Shown here piece after piece: positions 18,285 through 27,051 of a DNA stretch of 64,000 bases. Below the pieces are notes generated by a model that was not told the DNA's origin, did no database searches, and worked only from the letters and a program-made list of their open reading frames with translations. The translations under genes were made by a program, and so were the position numbers. The DNA is from an uncultured Roseobacter sp. (lineage in GTDB: Bacteria > Pseudomonadota > Alphaproteobacteria > Rhodobacterales > Rhodobacteraceae). The stretch spans positions 1-64,000 of the forward strand of contig NZ_CANMDB010000016.1 of assembly GCF_947496515.1 (NCBI RefSeq), written 5' to 3'. The stretch's first letter is position 1. Every line of letters starts with the position of its first letter.

Positions 18285-19202
18285 ATGTCCAAGATGCCAG
18301 AATTTCCGCATGATCTTACGCTGTCGCGCGTGGCAAGCTTGGATGAGACGGTCGAGATAAAATCCCTGAACACGCGCGGGCCGGTGCTGGGCGTGGGACG
18401 TCTGGAAAGCATTCGGTTGTGGCCGGGCATGCAATTAATGCGCGCAAACCTGCGCGGACAGGCGGCGTATGACGCCATGATCCGCGGGACGACAGGGCTG
18501 GTGGTCGAGGTGCGGCTGCATGGCGAAAGCCTTTCGCGCGAAATCGGGGGGCCGCGCCGTGCGCACCTGCAAAGTGGCAGTCTTGAGATCGCAGGGTGCC
18601 CGACACCGGCGCAGTGGCACGTACAGGCCCCCGCGCAAGAGGTCTTTGCCACCGTTGCGATTGCTTACGATGGGCCCTTCATTGAGGGGTTGGGCGACGC
18701 GGCGCCGGAGTTGGCAGCCCGCTGTACAGCGCTGATGGAACGTGAAGGTTTAATAAATGCACAAGCGTCGCAGCACAGCTTGTGCATCGCACAACGCTTG
18801 CTGGATACGGACATCCGTCATGGTTCGGCAAAGCTGCAGTTGGCTGCAGGGGCGATGGACCTGCTCGCATCGGCCTTTGATGAGTTGAAAGGCCCGGCGC
18901 TGCAAGATGACCGAATGAGTTTTGTGCGGGACTACATCGCTCAGAACCCCGGTGCAGATGTCAAGATCGCGGATGTCGCGCGCGCCGCGCGTATGTCGCC
19001 CACCACGCTCAAGGCCCGGTTTCGCAGCATTCATGGCCGCTCAATTGGAGCAGTCATGAAAGAGCGCCGATTGCGGCTGGCACAGGAGATGCTGGAAAGC
19101 GGCTGTGGCGTGAAGGACGTGGCGCACAGGCTGCACTATAGCAGTTCGGATTCTCTCACGCGTGCATTGCGTCAGGCGAGTGAGTCCGAATTGTCGGACT
19201 GA
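18285..19202 (+). CDS. AraC-family transcriptional regulator
   Basis: A 305-residue regulator with the C-terminal double helix-turn-helix (residues about 205-300: KIADVARAARMSPTTLKARF, then GVKDVAHRLHYSSSDSLTRAL). The N-terminal half is a ligand-sensing domain of the kind seen in siderophore-sensing AraC regulators (PchR-like). It starts 3 bp after the reductase and is followed by the receptor, so it probably activates the locus when the cognate ferric siderophore is present. The start has GGAAG at good spacing. Confidence 0.88.
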   Translation: MSKMPEFPHDLTLSRVASLDETVEIKSLNTRGPVLGVGRLESIRLWPGMQLMRANLRGQAAYDAMIRGTTGLVVEVRLHGESLSREIGGPRRAHLQSGSLEIAGCPTPAQWHVQAPAQEVFATVAIAYDGPFIEGLGDAAPELAARCTALMEREGLINAQASQHSLCIAQRLLDTDIRHGSAKLQLAAGAMDLLASAFDELKGPALQDDRMSFVRDYIAQNPGADVKIADVARAARMSPTTLKARFRSIHGRSIGAVMKERRLRLAQEMLESGCGVKDVAHRLHYSSSDSLTRALRQASESELSD

Positions 19203-19287
19203 ATGTCTCTTTTGTTGGCTGATGATCGTATTCTCCCCTGGCAATTAACCCTACTAAAACAATCGGGAATTATTGGTGGGGATTACA

Positions 19288-21375
19288 ATGAGATTGAAAC
19301 TGGCGTTGGGCGCCACCTTTTTGATCGGCGCATCGCAACATGTGGTCGCGCAAGATGGCGAGGCCTTTGATCTGGGTACGATTGTGTTCGGTGAACGCAA
19401 GGACAGGCCGCTCTCAGAGACTTATGTCGGGGCCTCTGTCTTGGACGAGGACGCGCTCGATGATGCGTCAGCCGGGGAACATATCAACGAAACACTGACG
19501 GCGACGCCCAACCTGTTTGTCGAAGGCAAGAGCGAGGTGCCATCACTACGGGGTGTTCATGGCGGCGGCCCTGGTGGCACTGTTTCCGCCAGCCTGACAG
19601 GCGCCGTCCCACGTCTTTCCTTTGTGATTGACGGGGTGACCCGCCCTGCAGTTCTGCCGAACTCCAGTGGGTCATCTTTATGGGATGTCGAGCAGGTAGA
19701 GGTGTTACGAGGTCCGCAGTCGCTTTTGAGAGGGCGGTCTGCCTATGCCGGCGCAATCATTGTCAGCACCGCTGCACCGACGTTTGATCCTGAGGCCGCT
19801 TTCCAGTTTGGCATCGAACATGATGACTTTCATGGTCTCAACTATGTCACGAATGGCATGTTTTCGGGGCCATTGTCGGACACTGTTGCGGGGCGATTGA
19901 CGTTCGAATTTGCGGATGGCGCTGATCCTCGCCGGGCCACCGATGTCGATGATGACTGGATTGTGGAGTACGACAATATCCGCCTGCGCGGCAAGCTTCT
20001 GGGTGAGTTCGAAACTGATGCAGGTGAATTGACGCTGAACCTGCTGGCAGAGCATCAGTCGGGGCAGACACCCCAGACCCGCAACAATGTGATGACGCCA
20101 CTGCTGACCGGGCGTCCGCTCGAGGATCGGGTGCTGGTGAACGCCGCCGCTGGACCCCAGGGTATCCCGGCGCGGACCTTCGATACGGAAACCAATGTGC
20201 TGTCCTTTGATGCAGCATTGGTGACCGGTCGCGGCACACTCCGCTGGATCACATCCTATGTGGACGACAGTTACGTCTCGATCCCAGAGCAGGTCTATCC
20301 GTTCCCGTTCGATGTGGAGGAGCAAAGTATCACGCAGGAGTTGCTCTATGAATTCGGACCGACCGACCGTGTGCGCGCCGGAGAGTTTTCCGGGCTTGTC
20401 GGGCTGGCCTATGAAGACCGGAAACAGGATACCCGGATCGGGGGGCTGTTTACGTTTTCCAGTGATGTAGAGACCACGTCGAGTGCTGTTTTTGCAGATC
20501 TCCGCTATGGGATCAGTGATCAATTGACGCTCTTCGGGGGTATGCGAATACAGCGCTACGAAGACGAGCGTTTTCAGGTATCGACGTTTGGAGCGACCAC
20601 GGGCACACAGATTTATGATGAGGCAGAGACAGTTTATCTGCCTGCTGTCGGTCTGGCCTACCATTTTGATGAAACCCGGGTGCTCAGCGGATCGGTGCGC
20701 AGCGGTTTCAACCCCGCCGGGTCTTCGGTCAATATCTTTGACGGAACGCCTTATACCTATGAAAGCGAAAGCGTTGTCACCGCAGAGCTGACATACCGGC
20801 AAGAGGCCCTCGACGGGCGGTATAATTTTGGCATCACAGCCTTCTACAACGACTTTGACGACCCGCAACTCTTTGCGGAGCAGATACCCGGACGACGCGC
20901 GACGCTTCAGGTCGTCAATCAAAAGGCAGGGCGGAGCTATGGGCTGGAATTTGACGGCAACTGGCAGGCCACGGAGCGGCTGCTGCTGAGCGGGGCTTTG
21001 GGCTTTCTCGATACGGAGATCACCGAAGCCCAGGACGGACGCCCCGACCTTAAAGGGAATTCATTTGGTCAGGATCCCGACCTGACGCTCTCCGTTGGCG
21101 CAGACTACCGGATAAACGATGTCTGGAGCGTTGACGCCCGCGCGACCTACCGTGGTGAGAGCTTCAATGACTTCAATGACATATCGACAGAAAAGGTCGG
21201 TGACTACTGGATCACGGATGTTGGTCTGACGGCCCGGATGGGGAGTATGGAGCTGCGCGGCTACGTGAAAAACCTGTTCGATGAGACCGGCGTGACCCGA
21301 TTTATCGGCGCGGCACAGTTTGCCGATGTCACGGATCCGCGCACGGTTGGCATCACGCTGACACGTCGATGGTAG
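19288..21375 (+). CDS. TonB-dependent siderophore receptor
   Basis: About 695 residues from the ATG at 19288, preceded by ggtggggat. A signal peptide (MRLKLALGATFLIGASQ, cleavage near AQDG) is followed by a plug domain with VEQVEVLRGPQSLLRGRSAYAG, then a 22-strand barrel ending in the aromatic terminus TLTRRW. It imports a ferric siderophore across the outer membrane using the TonB-ExbB-ExbD motor encoded at 23413-25874. The downstream MFS gene overlaps its end by seven bases. An upstream start at 19273 would spoil the signal peptide. Confidence 0.92.
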   Translation: MRLKLALGATFLIGASQHVVAQDGEAFDLGTIVFGERKDRPLSETYVGASVLDEDALDDASAGEHINETLTATPNLFVEGKSEVPSLRGVHGGGPGGTVSASLTGAVPRLSFVIDGVTRPAVLPNSSGSSLWDVEQVEVLRGPQSLLRGRSAYAGAIIVSTAAPTFDPEAAFQFGIEHDDFHGLNYVTNGMFSGPLSDTVAGRLTFEFADGADPRRATDVDDDWIVEYDNIRLRGKLLGEFETDAGELTLNLLAEHQSGQTPQTRNNVMTPLLTGRPLEDRVLVNAAAGPQGIPARTFDTETNVLSFDAALVTGRGTLRWITSYVDDSYVSIPEQVYPFPFDVEEQSITQELLYEFGPTDRVRAGEFSGLVGLAYEDRKQDTRIGGLFTFSSDVETTSSAVFADLRYGISDQLTLFGGMRIQRYEDERFQVSTFGATTGTQIYDEAETVYLPAVGLAYHFDETRVLSGSVRSGFNPAGSSVNIFDGTPYTYESESVVTAELTYRQEALDGRYNFGITAFYNDFDDPQLFAEQIPGRRATLQVVNQKAGRSYGLEFDGNWQATERLLLSGALGFLDTEITEAQDGRPDLKGNSFGQDPDLTLSVGADYRINDVWSVDARATYRGESFNDFNDISTEKVGDYWITDVGLTARMGSMELRGYVKNLFDETGVTRFIGAAQFADVTDPRTVGITLTRRW

Positions 21376-22583
21376 CCGGGCCGACAAAAGCCGAACGCGA
21401 CGTTCTTTGGAGCGTCGCCCTTCTCACCTTTGCTGCCGGGTTCGTCGCACAGTTTTTTGCGCAGGGCGTGGTTCTTTTTCTGCGGGAAGCGGGCGTGTCT
21501 TCTGCGGTGATCGGCCTGCTTTACCTGGCCGCCATCCCCTACACGCTGCGCTTCGTCTGGGCGCCGGTCATTGATCGCAACGACCTCGGCGGCGGGGGCC
21601 GTTTCGAGCGATGGATATACCTGTGCTGTCTGGCGCTTTGCTTTGTCCTGTGTGTGCTTTGGCTCTTCGAACCAGCCCGCCATGCGGCACAGATCTTGGT
21701 CTGCGTCAGCTTCGGTATGGTCGTGCTTGGAACCCTTCAAACAGCGCTCGGCGGGCTGCTGGTGGAAGGGTTGTCGGAGCTGTTTTATCCCAGGGGGGCA
21801 TCGCTTCAGGCGGCTGTGTCAGCTTTGGCCGGTATGGTTCTGGGCGGTGCCGTGCTGTTTCTACTCGGCCCCTTGGGGTGGGGACCGGTTGTTCTGGCAC
21901 TTCTTGCGGTTTGCGTCGTGGTCGCAGGACTTGCAGGCTTTGCCCTCAATCTCAGTCACCGCGCCAAACATGTATCTGCCAAGCCTCCCAAACTCTGGGA
22001 TCAGTTTTCGATTTTCAAAGCAAGGCGCGCCCGCCGCCTGTTGCTGGTGTCACTGTCTGCCAGCGCCGCCTCGGTTCTGCCCTATGCGACCAAATCCGTT
22101 TTGCTCATCGATGCTGGGTTTACGATTTCTCAAAGCGGCCTGATCGGAGTCGTTGCTGGAAACGCAACCGGCTTTGTCGGAGCGTTGGCGGCGCGCCCGC
22201 TTGTAGAGCGTTGGGGAGGCATGCGCGTGTTGGCGGGTCTGGCTGTTCTCAATGCGACAGTGGTTGCGTCGATGACCTATGTGCTGACCTTCGGTCTTAA
22301 TCCCATCGCGATCGTCGGCCTCATTCTCTTCGCAAATTTCAGTGTGTTTGGTGCCTACACCGCCAGTCGGTCCGTTCTGATGCCCCTGTGTGCGGCAGGG
22401 CACCAGGCAACCCATCTGGCCAGTTTTGTTGGTGTTGAGGCGATGTGTTTTCTGGTCATCGCCGGAGTGGCGGTCTCTGGCGTGGATCAGGTCGGTCTGG
22501 TGCCTCTGCTCTTCGGTGGTGCCGTGGTTTCATGCTTTGGTGCCGCGCTCGCATTGCGCGAAGCCAATGAATTGAGAAAGTGA
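21369..22583 (+). CDS. MFS transporter, probably siderophore-related
   Basis: A 404-residue major facilitator protein with about 12 hydrophobic helices. It begins with the VALLTFAAGFVAQFFAQGV helix and contains the AVIGLLYLAAIPYTLRFVWAP segment seen in RhtX/FptX-type inner-membrane siderophore permeases as well as in exporters. It overlaps the receptor gene by seven bases, so the two are coupled. RhtX/FptX proteins import intact siderophores as single-protein systems, which would explain why this locus has no ABC importer. Import rather than export is therefore the likelier direction, on context. Confidence 0.85.
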   Translation: MVAGPTKAERDVLWSVALLTFAAGFVAQFFAQGVVLFLREAGVSSAVIGLLYLAAIPYTLRFVWAPVIDRNDLGGGGRFERWIYLCCLALCFVLCVLWLFEPARHAAQILVCVSFGMVVLGTLQTALGGLLVEGLSELFYPRGASLQAAVSALAGMVLGGAVLFLLGPLGWGPVVLALLAVCVVVAGLAGFALNLSHRAKHVSAKPPKLWDQFSIFKARRARRLLLVSLSASAASVLPYATKSVLLIDAGFTISQSGLIGVVAGNATGFVGALAARPLVERWGGMRVLAGLAVLNATVVASMTYVLTFGLNPIAIVGLILFANFSVFGAYTASRSVLMPLCAAGHQATHLASFVGVEAMCFLVIAGVAVSGVDQVGLVPLLFGGAVVSCFGAALALREANELRK

Positions 22584-22975
22584 TGGGTCTGAAATTGTTG
22601 TTCGGTCTCCGCATCTCCGGGATCGGATCGAGGATGGCTCAATCTGACTCTGATCCCCGACTTTCAGAGGTGGCTGCGCAGTTGATCATGGCTCTTTCGG
22701 TTCGGTCTTCTCAGTCTTCAACGGTTTGGGTAGCATCATTTGGCAACGATCTTCGGGTTGATTTCGAATGTGCGGGATGGCTTCCGCGACCAAGGCTTGT
22801 GATCGCGCTATGCGCCCCGTGAAGACGCGCACAGCGGTGGCGCTCACATCAAAAACCTGTCCCATAGAGCATCCTTCCGATGGGACTTGCGCCGCTTTTA
22901 CAGACATGTATTTTTCGTGCACATACGAGCTTCCAGCTACCGCCAGATCGCTCGCACACGACTTGGGAGTGCGAC
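22584..22975. other. Intergenic stretch before the ExbB operon
   Basis: About 390 bases. A frame beginning GTG at 22580 could encode 80 residues, but it has no family features. No convincing promoter or iron box was found by eye. Confidence 0.45.
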
Positions 22976-23413
22976 ATGGACAGATTTGGCCTGGGCTTTT
23001 TGACAGGATTGGCGGCAGCAGCTTTCTGCGCCACGCCTATGATGGCGGATGAAATGGCTGCCGGCGGCACCATTGCCATCGAGCTGAATGCCGTATCAGA
23101 CGACACAAGCGGGTGCACGCTGACGTTCGTGATCGAAAACAATCATCCGGTCGGGATTGATCAGTTGATCTTCGAGACAGTGCTCTTTGACGCAAGCGGC
23201 GGGGTCAAGCAGTTGACCCTGTTCGACTTTGGAGCACTGCCTGCCGGACGACCCCGTGTCAGGCAGTTTGCGGTGCCCGAAACCACCTGCGGAAGCCTCG
23301 GGCGCATCCTGTTCAATGGCACGCACACCTGCAGCTCCGATGGGTTGAGCGCGGAGGCCTGCGCGACCGAGCTGCGCGCGACGACACGGACAGAGATCGA
23401 GGTGTTGAGCTGA
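22976..23413 (+). CDS. Secreted protein of unknown function in the exbB operon
   Basis: About 145 residues from the ATG at 22976. A signal peptide (MDRFGLGFLTGLAAAAFCA, cleavage near MMADE) precedes a small beta-rich domain with Cys residues at CTLTFV, TTCGS, HTCSS and ACATE, which could form two disulphides in the periplasm. The stop overlaps the exbB start (TGATG), so it belongs to the same operon. No function is recognised. Its position suggests a periplasmic accessory of the TonB motor. Confidence 0.72.
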   Translation: MDRFGLGFLTGLAAAAFCATPMMADEMAAGGTIAIELNAVSDDTSGCTLTFVIENNHPVGIDQLIFETVLFDASGGVKQLTLFDFGALPAGRPRVRQFAVPETTCGSLGRILFNGTHTCSSDGLSAEACATELRATTRTEIEVLS

Positions 23414-24072
23414 TGTTTGATACCCTCCGAGCCCAACTTGTTGCAGTCTTTGATATTGGCGGGCCAGTTGTCTTGCTGTTGCTTGCCATCTCTGTGCTGA
23501 CGCTGGCTGTCGTGCTCTACAAACTCTGGCAATTTTCGGTTGCGCATGTGGGCAAACATGGCGCGTTACGGTCGGCGGTTGCTGCCTGGGATGCCGGAGA
23601 TCGAGCCCGCGCGCACGCCGAGCTCACGCGCTCAAGGAGCTATCTCGCCCCGGTCGTCGCACAGGCCTTTGATGCGGGAGCACATGGTAAGGACAGGTTG
23701 CAAGCGCAGGCCGAGGAGCGGTTTGCCACACTGGAGCGCGGGTTTCGGTTTCTCGATTCCGTGGCACAGCTGTCGCCCCTACTGGGATTGTTCGGCACCG
23801 TTCTTGGCATGATCGAGGCTTTTCAGGCGTTGCAGTCAGCCGGGTCACAAGTGGACCCTTCGCTGCTTGCAGGTGGGATCTGGGTTGCTTTGCTGACAAC
23901 GGCCGTGGGCCTCGTGGTTGCTATGCCAACCTCGGTGGTTCTGTCCTGGTTCGAGAGCAGGATGGATGCAGAGCGGGTGGTTTGTGATACCTTCATCCTG
24001 ACGGCCCTGTCACCGAAAGGGCGGGCGCCTACAGCCGCGCCTGACCCCGACATGGTACCAGCCCATGGCTAG
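23413..24072 (+). CDS. exbB: ExbB/TolQ-family proton channel protein
   Basis: A 219-residue inner-membrane protein of the MotA/TolQ/ExbB family. It has an N-terminal helix (VFDIGGPVVLLLLAISVLTLAV), a cytoplasmic domain and two C-terminal helices. The family signature is present: FLDSVAQLSPLLGLFGTVLGMIEAF and then GLVVAMP. With ExbD it forms the proton-driven motor that energises TonB for outer-membrane receptor uptake. It overlaps the upstream gene and the first exbD gene. Confidence 0.93.
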   Translation: MFDTLRAQLVAVFDIGGPVVLLLLAISVLTLAVVLYKLWQFSVAHVGKHGALRSAVAAWDAGDRARAHAELTRSRSYLAPVVAQAFDAGAHGKDRLQAQAEERFATLERGFRFLDSVAQLSPLLGLFGTVLGMIEAFQALQSAGSQVDPSLLAGGIWVALLTTAVGLVVAMPTSVVLSWFESRMDAERVVCDTFILTALSPKGRAPTAAPDPDMVPAHG

Positions 24073-24457
24073 GGCAGCGCGCGCGAGGCGGCGTCTGTCC
24101 ATGACGCCGCTCATTGACGTGATTTTCCTGTTGCTCTTGTTCTTCATGCTGACCTCGACGTTTTCCAAATTCTCGGAGGTCGAACTGGTGTCAGGTGGGT
24201 CGGGCGCCGTGGCTGCGCCATCAGATGTTCCGCCAATCTTCCTGCAAGTGGGACCGGAGGTGGTGACCTTGAATGGCAGCGCCGTTGCACTTGACAGCCT
24301 TGCTGCTGATTTGCGCGCGCGCGCGTCTGGCGAGACCCCGCACTCCGTTTTGATCAGTCTGAAAGGCGAGGTCAGCGCACAGCGGTTGACCGACCTGCTT
24401 GTCATCCTGCGGCAGGTGCCAGGCCTCACGCTGACTGTTCTGGGAGGAGGCGTCTGA
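24065..24457 (+). CDS. exbD: ExbD/TolR-family protein (first copy)
   Basis: A 130-residue protein with a short cytoplasmic N-terminus, one transmembrane helix carrying the proton-conducting Asp (MTPLIDVIFLLLLFFML), and a periplasmic domain. This is the standard ExbD layout and length. It overlaps exbB by eight bases and the second exbD-like gene by one base. It would pair with ExbB in the motor. Confidence 0.92.
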   Translation: MARAARARRRLSMTPLIDVIFLLLLFFMLTSTFSKFSEVELVSGGSGAVAAPSDVPPIFLQVGPEVVTLNGSAVALDSLAADLRARASGETPHSVLISLKGEVSAQRLTDLLVILRQVPGLTLTVLGGGV

Positions 24458-24843
24458 TGCGCAAAGCGCCTCTGAGACGCAAGCGGGAGCCGACAATTGC
24501 CCTGATCAATATTGTCTTTCTCATGCTGGTGTTTTTCCTCGTTGCAGGCACGCTTGCGCCACCGCTTGATCCGTCTTTGAGCTTGGTCAAGACCCGCGAT
24601 CTTGAGGGGCGGCCTCCACCGGATGCGTTGATCATCCACTCCGATGGCACGCTGAGCTTTCGAGGCGCGGATCAGTCAGACGCCGAAACCTACGTGCAGT
24701 CTCTATCTGACGACGCGCGCGCGGTTGTCCGCATTCTGCCGGATCGCGACCTGCCAGCCGCAACCTTGGTCGCAGTGGGTCGCGCTTTGTCGCGAGGTGG
24801 CGCAGGACAGGTGATGATTATCACCGAACGGGGGTTGCAATGA
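24457..24843 (+). CDS. ExbD/TolR-family protein (second copy)
   Basis: A 128-residue ExbD-like protein directly after the first. The helix reads IALINIVFLMLVFFLVAGTL, so the position of the conserved helix Asp (LIDVIF in copy 1) is Asn (LINIVF). That residue carries protons in the family, so this copy may be a structural partner that cannot conduct on its own. The periplasmic part matches copy 1 only loosely. Both copies are in one operon with exbB and tonB. Confidence 0.88.
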   Translation: MRKAPLRRKREPTIALINIVFLMLVFFLVAGTLAPPLDPSLSLVKTRDLEGRPPPDALIIHSDGTLSFRGADQSDAETYVQSLSDDARAVVRILPDRDLPAATLVAVGRALSRGGAGQVMIITERGLQ

Positions 24844-25874
24844 TCCTTCGCTCTCACCGCATAGGCTGTCTTGCGCTGATTGCGGCGGCGTGTTTGCATG
24901 CTGGCGGGTTGGTTCAATGGGATATCACCGACGATATCGAAATTGCAGGTGGATCCGCCAGTTCCGTGCAAGCGTCTCTGGGGGATTCCTTTGCTGATCT
25001 CGCCGCGGGAACGCTGACACCAATCGAGGCGACGGAAACGCTGGATACGGTCAAACCACCTGATGAGATATCGCCCGTGCCTGTCGGCCGGGAAACGCGA
25101 CAGCCACCGGTGGACACCCGGGTAGACCCCGTGGATGTCGAGGCTGAGACATCCGCGCCGCGAGCGCCGAACCAGGTGCAGCGCCCGACTGAAGCCCAGG
25201 CGGTGCCGACGCCTGTTCCGGAAACGGCCCGCTCGCCGCGGCCCACTGTGCCGGTTCTACGGGCCGCAACGCCCTCCGCGCAGCCGCAGGTTCAGGCAGC
25301 TTTACCGCCTGCGCTGCCGGCACGCCCGCGTCAGACGGTGTCACCATCGGTACCGACTGACACGCTCACAGCCAAGGATCCCGCTGCCGAGGAGGACACC
25401 GCTGTTGCGCGCCCGCAACTACGCCCAGCATCGATCGCCGCGCAGGCGCGCGAAGACCGGCTGCGAGAGGCGGAACGACGCAGGCAGACTGCCTCTGCCC
25501 CGGCGGGAAACCAGGCCGTGACGAATGCACGCACGGGTCAGGCGGACGGACGGGAAACGGCTCCACAGGCGCGAAACACAGCGGGCCAAACGGCGCGGGC
25601 CGACGCGGGCAATGCCGCCGTGTCGAACTACCCCGGTCAGGTCGCGCGAAAGATCCGCGGGGTGCGCCACCCCCGGATCGGCACGCGCGGAACAGCAGTG
25701 ATCGCGTTCCGAGTGGCGGACAACGGTGGGTTGGGCACTGTTTCGGTGGCGCAGAGTTCGGGCTCGGCCCGCCTTGACCAGGCGGCCGTCCAGGTGATCC
25801 AACGTGCAGCACCGTTCCCGGCACCGCCCTCAGGCGCGCAACGTCAGTTTCAAATCCGGATCACTGGGCGATAG
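24840..25874 (+). CDS. tonB: TonB-family energy transducer
   Basis: A 344-residue protein with an N-terminal membrane anchor (IGCLALIAAACLHAGGLV), a long Pro/Ala/Arg-rich spacer (residues about 60-255) and a C-terminal TonB domain (YPGQVARKIRGVRHP to the end, with FRVADNGGLGTVSVAQSSG). The spacer spans the periplasm and the C-terminal domain contacts TonB boxes of receptors. It overlaps the second exbD-like gene by four bases, giving a complete motor operon that probably serves the receptors in this window. Confidence 0.92.
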   Translation: MILRSHRIGCLALIAAACLHAGGLVQWDITDDIEIAGGSASSVQASLGDSFADLAAGTLTPIEATETLDTVKPPDEISPVPVGRETRQPPVDTRVDPVDVEAETSAPRAPNQVQRPTEAQAVPTPVPETARSPRPTVPVLRAATPSAQPQVQAALPPALPARPRQTVSPSVPTDTLTAKDPAAEEDTAVARPQLRPASIAAQAREDRLREAERRRQTASAPAGNQAVTNARTGQADGRETAPQARNTAGQTARADAGNAAVSNYPGQVARKIRGVRHPRIGTRGTAVIAFRVADNGGLGTVSVAQSSGSARLDQAAVQVIQRAAPFPAPPSGAQRQFQIRITGR

Positions 25875-26086
25875 ATCCAAGCCCGTCGGCTGTGAGGGTG
25901 CGGCTGGCTTTGACAGCAAGCGCAGAGGGTGAAGGCGCCGCGGTGTCTGTGCAGCGTTGAAGACCGCAGGCCGAAGGCAGCATTGACTCGTCAAAGCGGT
26001 TTCTCTTTAAACTATTGCACCAAGCGATCAGCCTTTCCGGTGCCTGCCAGGTGACATCATCTGGCTTGGGGGAAGCACGATACGCC

Positions 26087-27016
26087 ATGACCTTTGTTCC
26101 AAAAATGACGGCAGAGACGCGTGCCATAGAGGTGCTTCGCCCTTTAAAATGGCGGTCATGGTCCGGGGTTGTGGCCGACGTTTGGCATGCGCGCGGGCAA
26201 TTGGATGGCGGCGGGCATTATGTGTCGCCGGATCCCCGGTTGGTTGTGTTTTTGGATCAGCCGAAGGATTTGATCCTCCTTCGCACTCCGGCTCAGACGG
26301 CTTGGATGAATGATATTCAGGCGTTCTACGTTCCCGGTGGTGAGCCGCTGTGGGGCCGAATTGTGCGAGAGTGTGACTACACCCACCTCGATATCCATCT
26401 GGAGGCGCGGGGGCTGGAGCAGCGGCTTGATCGCTTTGGTGCAAGATCGGCAGCATCAGCCGCGCAGTTCTTGCGAGGCAGCCCCGCGATTGATGCGCTC
26501 GCCCGCTTGATCGTGGGCGAAGTCCAGATACCAGCCCGTCCGGACTGTATCCTTGATGGTCTACTCTCTGCCTTGCTGGCCGAGGTGTTTGATCTGCGCT
26601 CCAACGCGCGGGTGGATCGACCGCAAACCGGTGGGCTGCCCCCTCATCAGGTTGCGCGCCTGATGAAGTACGTCAACATGCGGTTGCATCGACGCATCAA
26701 TGTGTCGGAGCTGGCAGAGGTCGCAGGGCTGTCGGACAGCTGGTTTACCCGGGCCTGCAAGCAGACCCTTGGCACAACCCCGCAACGTTGGGTGCAACGA
26801 CAGCGACTGATGGCGGCCCAGGAGTTGATGCAGCAGAGCGGTTTTGATCTGGCGGAGATCGCCGTCATCACCGGTTTTTCAGATCAGGCGCATCTGACCC
26901 GGGCCTTTCGCGGGTTCACCGGCCAGACGCCGGGATCCTGGCGACAGTCCAGAATGCGCGCGGATCGTTCAAAACACGACAGTCTGGTACAATCAGCCCC
27001 GCTGCTATCCCGCTAA
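26087..27016 (+). CDS. AraC-family transcriptional regulator
   Basis: About 309 residues from the ATG at 26087, which has gggggaa 11 bases upstream. The C-terminal domain has two helix-turn-helix units (INVSELAEVAGLSDSWFTRAC, then FDLAEIAVITGFSDQAHLTRAF). The N-terminal part is a sensing domain without recognised motifs. It reads toward the receptor gene at 27052, 35 bp away, and probably regulates it. A longer start at 26015 is possible but has no ribosome-binding site. Confidence 0.87.
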   Translation: MTFVPKMTAETRAIEVLRPLKWRSWSGVVADVWHARGQLDGGGHYVSPDPRLVVFLDQPKDLILLRTPAQTAWMNDIQAFYVPGGEPLWGRIVRECDYTHLDIHLEARGLEQRLDRFGARSAASAAQFLRGSPAIDALARLIVGEVQIPARPDCILDGLLSALLAEVFDLRSNARVDRPQTGGLPPHQVARLMKYVNMRLHRRINVSELAEVAGLSDSWFTRACKQTLGTTPQRWVQRQRLMAAQELMQQSGFDLAEIAVITGFSDQAHLTRAFRGFTGQTPGSWRQSRMRADRSKHDSLVQSAPLLSR

Positions 27017-27051
27017 GACAGATAAAAGGCGTCTTAACGGAAGGAGTCCCC

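Noticed and set aside
19705-20922. 405-codon open frame on the minus strand
   Set aside because: It lies entirely opposite an intact TonB receptor with full motifs; it has no family features or start signal.
22580-22822. 80-codon frame coupled to the MFS stop
   Set aside because: GTG start overlap could be chance; no family features or conserved pattern.
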